A stretch of DNA of 53,833 nucleotides from NCBI GenBank assembly GCA_022774325.1, contig JALFNN010000070.1:1-53833 (forward strand). The letters are read 5' to 3'. Origin of the DNA: a bacterium. Its GTDB lineage: Bacteria > Bacillota > Clostridia > Lachnospirales > Lachnospiraceae. Position numbers and translations under genes: made by a program. The notes beneath the pieces were generated by a model, which did not search any database, was not told the origin of the DNA, and was given only the letters and a program-made list of their open reading frames with translations. Below are positions 1-7,023 of the stretch, piece after piece (position 1 is the stretch's first letter; each line of letters opens with the position of its first letter).

Positions 1-140
1 CATTTACGAAAAAGGATTAAAGAAAATGGCTAAAGCATGACGTAATGCTGTAGAAAGAAGAATGTCGGAAAGCCGTGTGAGGGAGACCCTCATGCACGGT
101 TTGATGAGGGGCGGATGAAAGGTTCATCCGCCTACTCTAC
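1..140 (+). mobile_element. Group II intron, 3' end (domains V and VI)
   Basis: Positions 70-102 form a domain V hairpin: AAGCCGTG opens it, GAGGGAGACCCTC is the middle stem and loop, and GCACGGTT closes it. Positions 103-140 form domain VI: GGCGGATGAA pairs with TTCATCCGCC, then TA (the probable branch-point A) and a CTCTAC end. A 3' terminus at 140 is typical of bacterial group II introns. The first 60 bases hold only a few codons that could end the intron-encoded maturase (stop at about 31-33 in frame 1); the rest lies upstream of the window. The intron stands just beyond the 3' end of the convergent gene at 175. Seen: the fold. Inferred: the exact terminus and that the element is full length. 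Confidence 0.82.
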
Positions 141-174
141 CGGAAATCGTGTTAGCATCATATTTAAACGTTTT

Positions 175-1500
175 CTAGATATCCCAGTCGATATGATAGA
201 TTTTGGTCGGGCGCCCTTTCATATGGTTGCTTTTCTGAAGTGTGGAATGAACGAATCCGGCGCTTTCAAGCTTCTGAAGGATCCGGTTGGCGCCCCTCAC
301 TGTAATATGAAAGTTCTCAGCCAGATCCACACTTGTCAGTTCACGCCGTTCCAGGAGAATAAGAAGCCGGTTCAGGCGGTGGACCGTTGCAGTAGAAAGA
401 GAAGATTTATCAGCGATTTCCTGTATCTGCGGCGTGAGAATCTGGCTGGAAATCACCGGATGATCTGTGTTAAACGGTCCGGTCAGCTTGTGCTCCGCAT
501 CAACGAGGTAGGAATCGGTCGTGTTCCCGGCTGCCCGGAAAGCAAGCTGAGTGTTGTCAAGGGCTTCATCCATTGTATTGCCGATTCCGTATGAGACGGT
601 AAGCGAAAGCTTTGTGTTTTTATCCAGATAATCAGAAAGAACACTTTTCTGGAAATCATTGGTCAGATAGGATAAAATCTTTTTTTCTGTCATGATATAA
701 TAGGCATTATGCTTCCGATGGATGGAAAGATCCAGGTCGTATCGGATAGTAAAATCTTGAAATGCTTTCTGCAATTCGTCATCTTCTAAGACACCCCAGA
801 TTTCCGCGACGGCATTCTGTGGGGCGATTGATATAGCAGCAGGTGAATGTGCGGTCAGCTTATCGATTTTGATTTTGGTAAGGAGCAGCTGAATGATCTG
901 GTACATATATTCGTCGCTGAAGGAAGCAAACACACAGGGAATCTTCAGTTCCTTGAGCCGGGAAACGAGGTTTCCGTAACGGCATATGACCATATCGATC
1001 TTTCCTTTTTCCCATAGTTTATTAATCTCTGCGAGTGACTGATCCTCCACATGATATAACTCTTCCAGAGAAGCAGAAGAAAGCCATTTGGTGAATTCGG
1101 GAAACATGACATTGATGCTCTTGTATTCAATCAGGTCCCGGACGGAAGCTGCAGGTTTGGAATTGACAAATACATCAAAAATAATCCGCTCCGGATCCAG
1201 CATGCGGTTTTCGATCAGTAGTGTCAAAGGAATCCGGTAAAAACTCTCGTTATCTGTGGCAAGTGAGAGAAGTGGCATGGAAATGTGTGGAACTGACCGC
1301 TCAATGACAGTCTGCACGACTGTACCGGTGGTGAGAATTCCGTCTGCCCATTTTTCATTTGCGTAGTAAATGCCTTTTAGTTCAGAAAAAGAATGATATT
1401 CGATAACCCGGTACTCAATCGGATCCGGATAATCACGGAGCATATCTTTCAGGTATTGTGATAAATATTCAGATGAGATAATCAATAAATGTTCTTTCAT
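175..1500 (-). CDS. Transcriptional regulator with C-terminal winged helix-turn-helix
   Basis: 441 aa, start chosen by a GGGAGGGG ribosome site just upstream on the minus strand. I do not recognise a named family for the full length. The N-terminal half resembles a ligand-sensing region of the PrpR/phosphotransfer-like type. Residues about 290-330 (SLTVSYGIG...EALDNTQLAF) look like a degenerate GGDEF-type fold as found in PucR/CdaR-like regulators. The last 80 residues carry a winged HTH (DLAENFHITVRGANRILQKL). It is divergent from the amidohydrolase and permease genes and shares their control region, so it probably regulates them in response to their substrate. Regulator role likely; ligand unknown. 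Confidence 0.7.
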   Translation of the reverse strand: MKEHLLIISSEYLSQYLKDMLRDYPDPIEYRVIEYHSFSELKGIYYANEKWADGILTTGTVVQTVIERSVPHISMPLLSLATDNESFYRIPLTLLIENRMLDPERIIFDVFVNSKPAASVRDLIEYKSINVMFPEFTKWLSSASLEELYHVEDQSLAEINKLWEKGKIDMVICRYGNLVSRLKELKIPCVFASFSDEYMYQIIQLLLTKIKIDKLTAHSPAAISIAPQNAVAEIWGVLEDDELQKAFQDFTIRYDLDLSIHRKHNAYYIMTEKKILSYLTNDFQKSVLSDYLDKNTKLSLTVSYGIGNTMDEALDNTQLAFRAAGNTTDSYLVDAEHKLTGPFNTDHPVISSQILTPQIQEIADKSSLSTATVHRLNRLLILLERRELTSVDLAENFHITVRGANRILQKLESAGFVHSTLQKSNHMKGRPTKIYHIDWDI

Positions 1501-1595
1501 AGCGGTCCCCTCCCGATGATATACAAAATCATTTTCTCCTAAAGTGTTCCTAAAATCAAGAAGAAACTTCCGAAAATATGAAACAGAGCATTTTG

Positions 1596-1624
1596 TTTAT
1601 ATATTTTTTACAAAATATAGGCAA
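1596..1624 (-). promoter_or_regulatory. Promoter for the regulator gene
   Basis: On the minus strand TTGCCT (1624-1619) is separated by 17 bases from TATAAA (1601-1596), a reasonable sigma-A pair about 95 bases upstream of the start codon at 1500. Confidence 0.5.
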
Positions 1625-1639
1625 TATTTATAAACATAT

Positions 1640-1668
1640 TTGCAATTTTTATAAATCGGGTGTATAAT
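1640..1668 (+). promoter_or_regulatory. Promoter for amidohydrolase operon
   Basis: TTGCAA (1640-1645), a 17-base spacer and a perfect TATAAT (1663-1668). Transcription would start near 1675, just ahead of the two TGTTCCT repeats. Confidence 0.75.
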
Positions 1669-1733
1669 CCCATACATAAAGTGTTCCTTTAATGTTCCTT
1701 AAATGACAAGGAGAAAAATCAAGGAGGGGTTTT

Positions 1734-2960
1734 ATGAACGGTGAACTTTTATTACAAGAGGCTCAGGGGCATGAGCAGGAGCTTGTTGAGAAGAGACATT
1801 ATCTTCACAGACATGCTGAGCTCGGCTTTGATTTGAAAGAGACTGTAGCCTTTGTAAAAGCTGAGCTTGCCGCAATGGGATATGAACCGAAAGATTGTGG
1901 AAAAGCTGGCGTGGTTGTTACTGCAGGTGGTAAAAAACCGGGAAAAGTATTCTTGATCCGTGGTGATATGGATGCTCTGCCGATGCATGAGGAATCGGGG
2001 GTAGACTTTGCATCAGAGACAGAGAATATGCATGCCTGCGGTCACGATATGCACGCAACGATGATGCTTGGAGCAGCTAAGCTTCTGAAAGCTCATGAAG
2101 ATGAGATCGAAGGAACTGTTAAACTTATGTTCCAGCCGGCAGAAGAGATTTCTGCCGGATCCCATGACATGATTCAGGCAGGTGTTCTGGAGAATCCGCA
2201 TGTTGATGCGGCATTGATGATTCATGTTATGGCAGGTGTGCCGTTCCCGGCCGGTTCTGTTGTTGTAAGCGACGGAGGAATCAGTGCACCGGGGGCGGAT
2301 TGTTTTGAGATCCGTGTTCAGGGAAAAGGATGCCATGGCTCCATGCCGAATAATGGTGTGGATCCGATCACGGTTGCAGCACATATCATCACTGCTTTGC
2401 AGGAGATTCATGCAAGAGAACTTGCACTGGTAGATGAAGCGGTTCTGACGATCGGAACGATTCATGCAGGCCAGGCGGCAAATGTCATTCCGGATACCGT
2501 GATGATGAGTGGTACGATCCGTACATACGATGAAGAAGTAAGAGCCTTTATCAAGCAGAGAATTCAGGAAATCTCAGAAGGCGTAGCGGCAAGTTTCCGT
2601 GCTTCTGCGGTGGTAGATTTCGGTAAGGGATGTCCGGTTCTTAAGAATGACTATGAGCTCTCAGAAGCAACTGCTACTTATATGAGAGAACTTCTTGGAC
2701 CGACGAAAGCATTTACAACAGGACAGCTTGCAGCGATGTCCGGTGGCGGAAGCGGATCCAAATCAGCAGGTTCTGAGGATTTCGCTTATGTAAGCCATGA
2801 AGTACCTTCAATTATGCTTGCACTTGCGGCAGGTGAACCGAGCAAGGGGTACAAATATCCACAACATCATCCGATGGTAAAATTCGATGATGCCGTACTT
2901 GCCCAGGGAAGTGCCGTTTATGCATATGCAGCCATGAGATGGCTGGAAGAACACAAATAA
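1734..2960 (+). CDS. M20 family metallopeptidase / amidohydrolase
   Basis: 408 aa. A cytoplasmic di-metal hydrolase of the M20 amidohydrolase group (N-acyl-amino acid or peptide hydrolases such as hippurate hydrolase and N-acetyl-diaminopimelate deacetylase). Metal-site motifs are visible: CGHD at 102-105, QPAEE at about 134-138, HV at about 164 and the C-terminal SAGSEDFAYVS and QHHP segments. The glycine-rich dimerisation domain sits in the middle (about 185-300). The ribosome site is AAGGAGGGG. It is the first gene of an operon with two membrane proteins, so the substrate is probably an imported N-acylated amino acid or dipeptide. The family assignment is firm; the substrate is not known. 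Confidence 0.9.
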   Translation: MNGELLLQEAQGHEQELVEKRHYLHRHAELGFDLKETVAFVKAELAAMGYEPKDCGKAGVVVTAGGKKPGKVFLIRGDMDALPMHEESGVDFASETENMHACGHDMHATMMLGAAKLLKAHEDEIEGTVKLMFQPAEEISAGSHDMIQAGVLENPHVDAALMIHVMAGVPFPAGSVVVSDGGISAPGADCFEIRVQGKGCHGSMPNNGVDPITVAAHIITALQEIHARELALVDEAVLTIGTIHAGQAANVIPDTVMMSGTIRTYDEEVRAFIKQRIQEISEGVAASFRASAVVDFGKGCPVLKNDYELSEATATYMRELLGPTKAFTTGQLAAMSGGGSGSKSAGSEDFAYVSHEVPSIMLALAAGEPSKGYKYPQHHPMVKFDDAVLAQGSAVYAYAAMRWLEEHK

Positions 2961-2995
2961 CCAAAGATTCAAAAAAGGAAAGGGAGAGAAGACGT

Positions 2996-3706
2996 ATGAA
3001 AGAAATTATTACTAGCCCATTGCTGCTGATTATGATTATAATCGGTTTGCTGTACATTGTAGCATTTTCGCTGCTGTATTTAAAGAAAGCGTATGCACGC
3101 TGCCTTGAAATGGGAATTTCAAAAGAGGCATTGAGCAAAGTTATCAAATCAAGCCTTGTTTTCTCAATTGTACCAAGTTTATCAATCGTTGTAGGTCTGT
3201 TTGCACTGATCCCGGTTCTCGGAACTGTATGGTCATGGTGGAGACTTTCCGTTATCGGTTCACTGTCTTATGAGACTCTGATCTCAAGCAGCGTTGCTTC
3301 TGCAATCGGATTTGAGACAAGTTCACAGATGCTGGAACAGGCAACAGGAAGCCAGTTCGGTGTTGTTATGATCCTTATGACGATCGGTATGCTGAGTGGA
3401 TTCTTCGTATTGATTCCGTTAGGAAAGAAGTTATGTATGAGTGTTTCCAAGAGTGAAAATGCAAGCACATGGAAATACGTTCTGAGCGGATGCTTTATGT
3501 TATGTCTGTTCTCAGTTTATGTTCCGGTTCTTCTGATCGGTGATACAATTCAGGCGTTAGTTATGGTTACCGGTCTTATTATCGCTGTTGTTCTTGGTGT
3601 CCTGGCTGCGAAACCGGGTCTGAAATGGCTGAACGATTTTATCATGGCGTTCTCAATGATCGGTGGTATGGCATCATCCGTACTGTGGACCAGCATCTTT
3701 AAATAG
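2996..3706 (+). CDS. DUF5058-type multi-pass membrane protein
   Basis: 236 aa from ATG 2996, chosen because GGAAAGGGAGAG lies 8-20 bases upstream; a longer in-frame start inside the amidohydrolase gene has no such site. It is strongly hydrophobic with about five or six membrane segments (residues about 10-30, 55-80, 125-145, 160-180, 185-205, 215-235). I recognise it as similar to the DUF5058 family, whose function is not established. It overlaps nothing and lies 35 bases after the amidohydrolase gene. Together with the next gene it probably forms a two-part transporter for the amidohydrolase substrate; that role is inferred from context only. Confidence 0.75.
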   Translation: MKEIITSPLLLIMIIIGLLYIVAFSLLYLKKAYARCLEMGISKEALSKVIKSSLVFSIVPSLSIVVGLFALIPVLGTVWSWWRLSVIGSLSYETLISSSVASAIGFETSSQMLEQATGSQFGVVMILMTIGMLSGFFVLIPLGKKLCMSVSKSENASTWKYVLSGCFMLCLFSVYVPVLLIGDTIQALVMVTGLIIAVVLGVLAAKPGLKWLNDFIMAFSMIGGMASSVLWTSIFK

Positions 3707-3720
3707 AGGAGGAAGTTATT

Positions 3721-4485
3721 ATGAGTAAAGAGAAAAACAGTGTAGTAATGGATCCGTTTCAGAAATGGTCTCACAGTGTAGGACGTCTCGGAACGGTCAT
3801 CGCTTTGATCTATATGACAGCAATTCCGTTTGTTGTGCTGACTGTTTATGATGCAATGCCGTCATTCGGTGATGTTATCAATGTTTCAACGATCAGTATC
3901 CTGCTTATTTATATTCCGGTTGGTATTTCAGAAGCAATCAGTTATACCCCGATTTTGGGAAGTTCATCTTACCTGACATTTATTACCGGCAATATCATGA
4001 ACCTGAAACTCCCGGTTGCAATCAATGCAATCAAGCTGACAGAAACAGAGCAGAATACACCGGAAGGTGATGCTGTTGCATCTGTAGCAGTAGCCGTTTC
4101 ATCTATCATGACAATTGTTATCCTGGCACTTGCAGCTCTGCTGAGCTCACAGATTGGTTTCATTTTCGAAATCCCGCAGATCAAGACGGCTTCTGGATAT
4201 ATCATTCCGGCTCTGTTCGGTTCTTTGACTCTGGGTCTGTTCTCAAGCAGCAGTTCAGGAAGCAAGATCGTAAAAGGCGGTACAAAGGGTGTTATTCCGG
4301 TACTTGTTATCGTAACACTCCTTTCACTGTTCGTAAGAATTACATCCGGCGGATCTCTGTTCGGAGCAATCGGATTCCTGATCATTGCAATGCTTCCGAT
4401 CGCAATCATTACATCACGTATTCTTTGGAAGAAAGGTGTTATTACTGTAGAGGATAACCCGGCTGTGGCAAAGAAAGAGAAATAA
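3721..4485 (+). CDS. Hypothetical membrane protein, partner of the DUF5058-like gene
   Basis: 254 aa, hydrophobic, with about six membrane segments and a charged KKEK tail. A hydrophilic N-terminus (about 25 residues) precedes the first helix. A serine/glycine-rich stretch, LFSSSSSGSKIVKGGTKG at about 175-192, lies between helices and is an obvious candidate for a re-entrant or substrate-contact loop. Start ATG 3721 follows GAGGAGG. It lies 14 bases after the previous gene and ends the operon at a strong terminator. I know no characterised homologue; a role as second subunit of a permease is inferred from pairing and size. Confidence 0.65.
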   Translation: MSKEKNSVVMDPFQKWSHSVGRLGTVIALIYMTAIPFVVLTVYDAMPSFGDVINVSTISILLIYIPVGISEAISYTPILGSSSYLTFITGNIMNLKLPVAINAIKLTETEQNTPEGDAVASVAVAVSSIMTIVILALAALLSSQIGFIFEIPQIKTASGYIIPALFGSLTLGLFSSSSSGSKIVKGGTKGVIPVLVIVTLLSLFVRITSGGSLFGAIGFLIIAMLPIAIITSRILWKKGVITVEDNPAVAKKEK

Positions 4486-4523
4486 ATTCCGGCTGTCTGA
4501 AAAGATAGTACAGAAAATGAAAT

Positions 4524-4574
4524 AGAGGTGTGTGCCCCATTGCGTGAATAACGATGAGGCATACATCTCTTTTT
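4524..4574 (+). terminator. Rho-independent terminator
   Basis: AGAGGTGTGTGCC pairs with GGCATACATCTCT around a further CATTG/CGATG stem; TTTTTGATTT follows. It ends the amidohydrolase operon. Confidence 0.85.
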
Positions 4575-4649
4575 GATTTGAGACAAGTGGCACTTCTGCA
4601 GTAAAATACCGCTGGTGATAAGGACTCTGGTTAATGAAAAGATTTGTGC

Positions 4650-4678
4650 TTGTACTGGAAGCACTTTTTCGATATACT
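4650..4678 (+). promoter_or_regulatory. Promoter of the methyltransferase gene
   Basis: TTGTAC (4650-4655), 17-base spacer, TATACT (4673-4678); about 90 bases upstream of the chosen start codon. Confidence 0.65.
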
Positions 4679-4769
4679 AACTAAAGAAATAGTGACAAAG
4701 TAATAATGAATGTTTGCGGATGATTGATTCATGCGAAACAAATATCGGTTAAAGAAAGGAATTACAAAT

Positions 4770-5630
4770 ATGTGGGTTGCAGATGGATGGGAAGACTATG
4801 AAGTGATTGATTCTTCCAATGGAGAAAAGTTGGAAAGATGGGGACAGTATCTCCTTGTGCGTCCGGATCCGCAGGTGATCTGGAATACACCGAAGACACA
4901 TAAAGGATGGAAAAACCGGAATGCGCATTATCACCGCAGCAAAAAAGGCGGTGGAGAATGGGAGTTCTTCGATCTTCCGGAGCAGTGGCAGATTCACTAT
5001 AAAGATCTGACTTTCAACCTGAAGCCGTTTAATTTTAAACACACCGGACTTTTTCCGGAGCAGGCGACAAACTGGGACTGGTTTTCAGAGAAGATCAGAC
5101 AGGCAGGTCGTCCTGTTAAAGTGCTGAATCTCTTTGCCTATACAGGCGGCGCCACACTTGCAGCAGCTGCAGCCGGTGCACAAGTGACACACGTAGATGC
5201 CTCCAAAGGCATGGTGACCTGGGCCAAAGAAAACGCGGTATCCTCTGGCCTTGGTGATGCACCGATCCGTTGGCTGGTAGACGACTGCATGAAATTTGTC
5301 GAACGCGAGATCCGCCGTGGAAATCACTACGACGCGATCATCATGGATCCCCCCTCTTACGGACGGGGACCAAAAGGAGAAATCTGGAAAATAGAAGATG
5401 CCATCCATCCCCTGATCAAACTTTGCACACAGATCTTGTCGGAGGATCCCCTCTTCTTCCTCATCAACTCCTACACTACCGGACTTGCGCCAGCAGTCCT
5501 GACTTATATGCTTGCAACAGAACTAAAAAAATACAACGGTCACGTCGATTCCCAGGAAATCGGATTGCCCGTAACGTCCAACGGACTCGTCCTCCCCTGC
5601 GGAGCAAGCGGGAGATGGTGGGTGGAATAG
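4770..5630 (+). CDS. Class I SAM-dependent methyltransferase, RlmI-like (COG1092)
   Basis: 286 aa from ATG 4770, preferred over an in-frame ATG at 4731 because AAAGAAAGGA lies 9 bases ahead. Methyltransferase motifs are clear: the SAM-binding NLFAYTGGAT at about residues 125-135, an acidic VDAS after the next strand, and a catalytic DPPSYGRG at about 192-199, as in 23S rRNA m5C methyltransferases of the RlmI family. It is shorter than RlmI because there is no N-terminal PUA domain. The 3' half uses many C-ending codons, unlike the 5' half and neighbouring genes, and its last codons are part of a tandem duplication that continues downstream. rRNA is the likely target, inferred from family. Confidence 0.85.
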   Translation: MWVADGWEDYEVIDSSNGEKLERWGQYLLVRPDPQVIWNTPKTHKGWKNRNAHYHRSKKGGGEWEFFDLPEQWQIHYKDLTFNLKPFNFKHTGLFPEQATNWDWFSEKIRQAGRPVKVLNLFAYTGGATLAAAAAGAQVTHVDASKGMVTWAKENAVSSGLGDAPIRWLVDDCMKFVEREIRRGNHYDAIIMDPPSYGRGPKGEIWKIEDAIHPLIKLCTQILSEDPLFFLINSYTTGLAPAVLTYMLATELKKYNGHVDSQEIGLPVTSNGLVLPCGASGRWWVE

Positions 5631-5773
5631 GACGCGTGCTTGTCTCTATGTGTGCAGATGCGACGTTGCGCTCTACCTCAGCTCATGCACGGGGAGTGGC
5701 GGGTGGAATAGGGACGCGTGCTTGTCTCCATGTGTGTAGCTACGACGTTGCGCTCTACCTCAGCTCATGCACG
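5617..5773 (+). repeat. Imperfect tandem direct repeat, two units of about 75 bases
   Basis: 5617-5691 and 5698-5773 are near-identical with a period of 81-82 bases. Both contain GGAATAG, then GACGCGTGCTTGTCTC and end in CGCTCTACCTCAGCTCATGC ACG. The first unit includes the last codons and stop of the methyltransferase gene, so the second unit is a copied gene tail followed by spacer. No reading frame is evident. Confidence 0.85.
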
Positions 5774-5964
5774 AATATGTAAGGTGCCGGAAGGGTCGCT
5801 GAAAGCAGCTCCCCTCCCGCCGCCTAACATCTTCGGCATGTATCTTCGGAACGCTCCACTTAACCTCCGCTACACACACAGAGACAATCCCGCTGACTAT
5901 TCGCACCCACAACACAAGAATCAGTCACAAACAAAAAACAAAAGCCCTAACAATACAATATCAA

Positions 5965-6008
5965 GTGCCGAGAGTGGCTCCTACAAAGTAGGAGCCACTC
6001 AAAGGCAC
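5965..6008. repeat. Perfect 13-bp hairpin with outer stem
   Basis: GAGTGGCTCCTAC (5972-5984) and GTAGGAGCCACTC (5988-6000) are perfect complements around AAA; GTGCC (5965-5969) and GGCAC (6004-6008) extend it. No T-run follows on either strand, so it is not a classical terminator. It could be a structured RNA end, a protein site or part of a small mobile repeat. Confidence 0.85.
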
Positions 6009-6084
6009 GTCTTTCACACCCCTACAATTTATCACATTCCCTCCCCTTTGGAATTTTACTCCCCGGCTCTCGTTCAAGCGCACA

Positions 6085-6237
6085 GCCTTCGTCCATGCGG
6101 GGTGGGTTCCCGGACCGTGGAAAACGCCGGCACTTGCTTGCAGCAGCCGCAGACAGCGGCGCCCTGCAAGCTTAGTACCGCTGCGTTTTCCCCCGAGCGA
6201 GAGCGAGTCCGGGAACCCACCCCACATGGACAAAGGC
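6085..6237. repeat. Long inverted repeat, 31-bp arms with nested stems
   Basis: Arms 6085-6115 and 6207-6237 are complementary at 29 of 31 positions; their core is GGGGTGGGTTCCCGGAC. Nested pairs are GGAAAACGC (6119-6127) with GCGTTTTCC (6183-6191), CTTGCAG with CTGCAAG, and CCGC with GCGG near the centre. Overlapping open frames on both strands are by-products of the symmetry. The rest of the gap 5631-6281 holds only the repeats listed here. It may be a MITE-like element or a large structured RNA; no transposase or clear target duplication is seen. Confidence 0.85.
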
Positions 6238-6281
6238 GTCCCCCTTGAACTCCCTTCCTCACAAAATTTCAAAAATAACAG

Positions 6282-6310
6282 TTTACCTTTGTATAGTTCA
6301 GTGATAGAAT
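6282..6310 (+). promoter_or_regulatory. Promoter of the selenium operon
   Basis: TTTACC (6282-6287), 17-base spacer, TAGAAT (6305-6310); about 65 bases before the first gene of the selenium island. Confidence 0.6.
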
Positions 6311-6376
6311 GTATCTATAAATGAGAAGAAGGGAATTTTGACATAAAACATCAAAAGAAAGGAAGGTAATCGACAA

Positions 6377-6982
6377 ATGATTACAGTAAACGCAATGGGT
6401 GATAACTGCCCGATTCCAGTTATTAAGACAAAAAAAGCAATGCAGGCGCTGACCGGCCCGGAGACGATCGAAGTTCTGGTAGATAATGAGATCGCTGTTC
6501 AGAATGTAACGAAGATGGCAGCTGCACAGGGCGGAGAAGTAAGCTCTGAGAAGCTTGGAGAAAAAGAATTCAAGGTTACGATCAAAATGCAGGGAGCACC
6601 GGCAAGTGCGGAGGCTGAAGAAGCTGTCTGCACTCCGGACAGAAAGGGTGACACGATCGTGGTTGTTTCTTCTGACCGTATGGGATCCGGCAATGATGAA
6701 CTTGGAAAAGTATTGATCAAGGGATTTATTTTCGCAGTAACCCAGCTTGATACACTGCCGAAGAAGATGCTGTTCTACAATGGCGGTGCTACATTGACTG
6801 CAGAAGGTTCTGATTCTTTGGAAGATCTGAAGTCTCTCGAGGCACAGGGGGTAGAGATCCTGACCTGTGGTACATGTCTGGATTACTACCATTTGAAAGA
6901 AAAACTGGCCGTTGGCTCTGTGACCAATATGTATGCGATCGTAGAAGCTATGGCCGAGGCTGGAAGAATCATCAGACCGTAG
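6377..6982 (+). CDS. yedF: YedF-like selenium metabolism protein (TusA + DsrE-like domains)
   Basis: 201 aa. The N-terminal 75 residues are a TusA/SirA fold with the active-site motif NCPIPVIKTK (Cys10), which in the family carries a persulfide or perselenide. The C-terminal 110 residues form a DsrE/peroxiredoxin-like domain with a CGTCLDYY motif near 173-180. Proteins of this two-domain type accompany selD in selenium-using bacteria and are thought to traffic selenium to SelD; the exact reaction is unproven. It is the first gene of the island, 41 bases upstream of selD, with an AAAGGAAGG ribosome site. Some homologues carry selenocysteine, but this one has cysteine. Confidence 0.9.
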   Translation: MITVNAMGDNCPIPVIKTKKAMQALTGPETIEVLVDNEIAVQNVTKMAAAQGGEVSSEKLGEKEFKVTIKMQGAPASAEAEEAVCTPDRKGDTIVVVSSDRMGSGNDELGKVLIKGFIFAVTQLDTLPKKMLFYNGGATLTAEGSDSLEDLKSLEAQGVEILTCGTCLDYYHLKEKLAVGSVTNMYAIVEAMAEAGRIIRP

Positions 6983-7023
6983 ATGGTTCACGGCAAAATA
7001 ACAAACTTTAGGAGAATGGGAAA

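Larger units (their letters stand above)
1541..1704. promoter_or_regulatory. Divergent control region with three TGTTCCT repeats
   Basis: The motif AAAGTGTTCCT occurs at 1541-1551 and 1678-1688, and a shorter ATGTTCCTTAAAT follows at 1692-1704. One copy lies just downstream of the minus-strand promoter and two lie just downstream of the plus-strand promoter, in the early transcribed leaders of both genes. This placement suits a repressor or autoregulated switch, probably the regulator at 175-1500. An additional inverted pair, TGTTTATA near 1594 and TTATAAACA near 1629, lies between the two promoters. Confidence 0.5.

Noticed and set aside
5972-6000. Perfect hairpin as a terminator
   Set aside because: No T-run on either strand.
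5718-6272. Open frames of 100-176 codons on both strands
   Set aside because: They run through the tandem and inverted repeats, have low-complexity composition, no ribosome sites and mirror each other; by-products of repeat symmetry.
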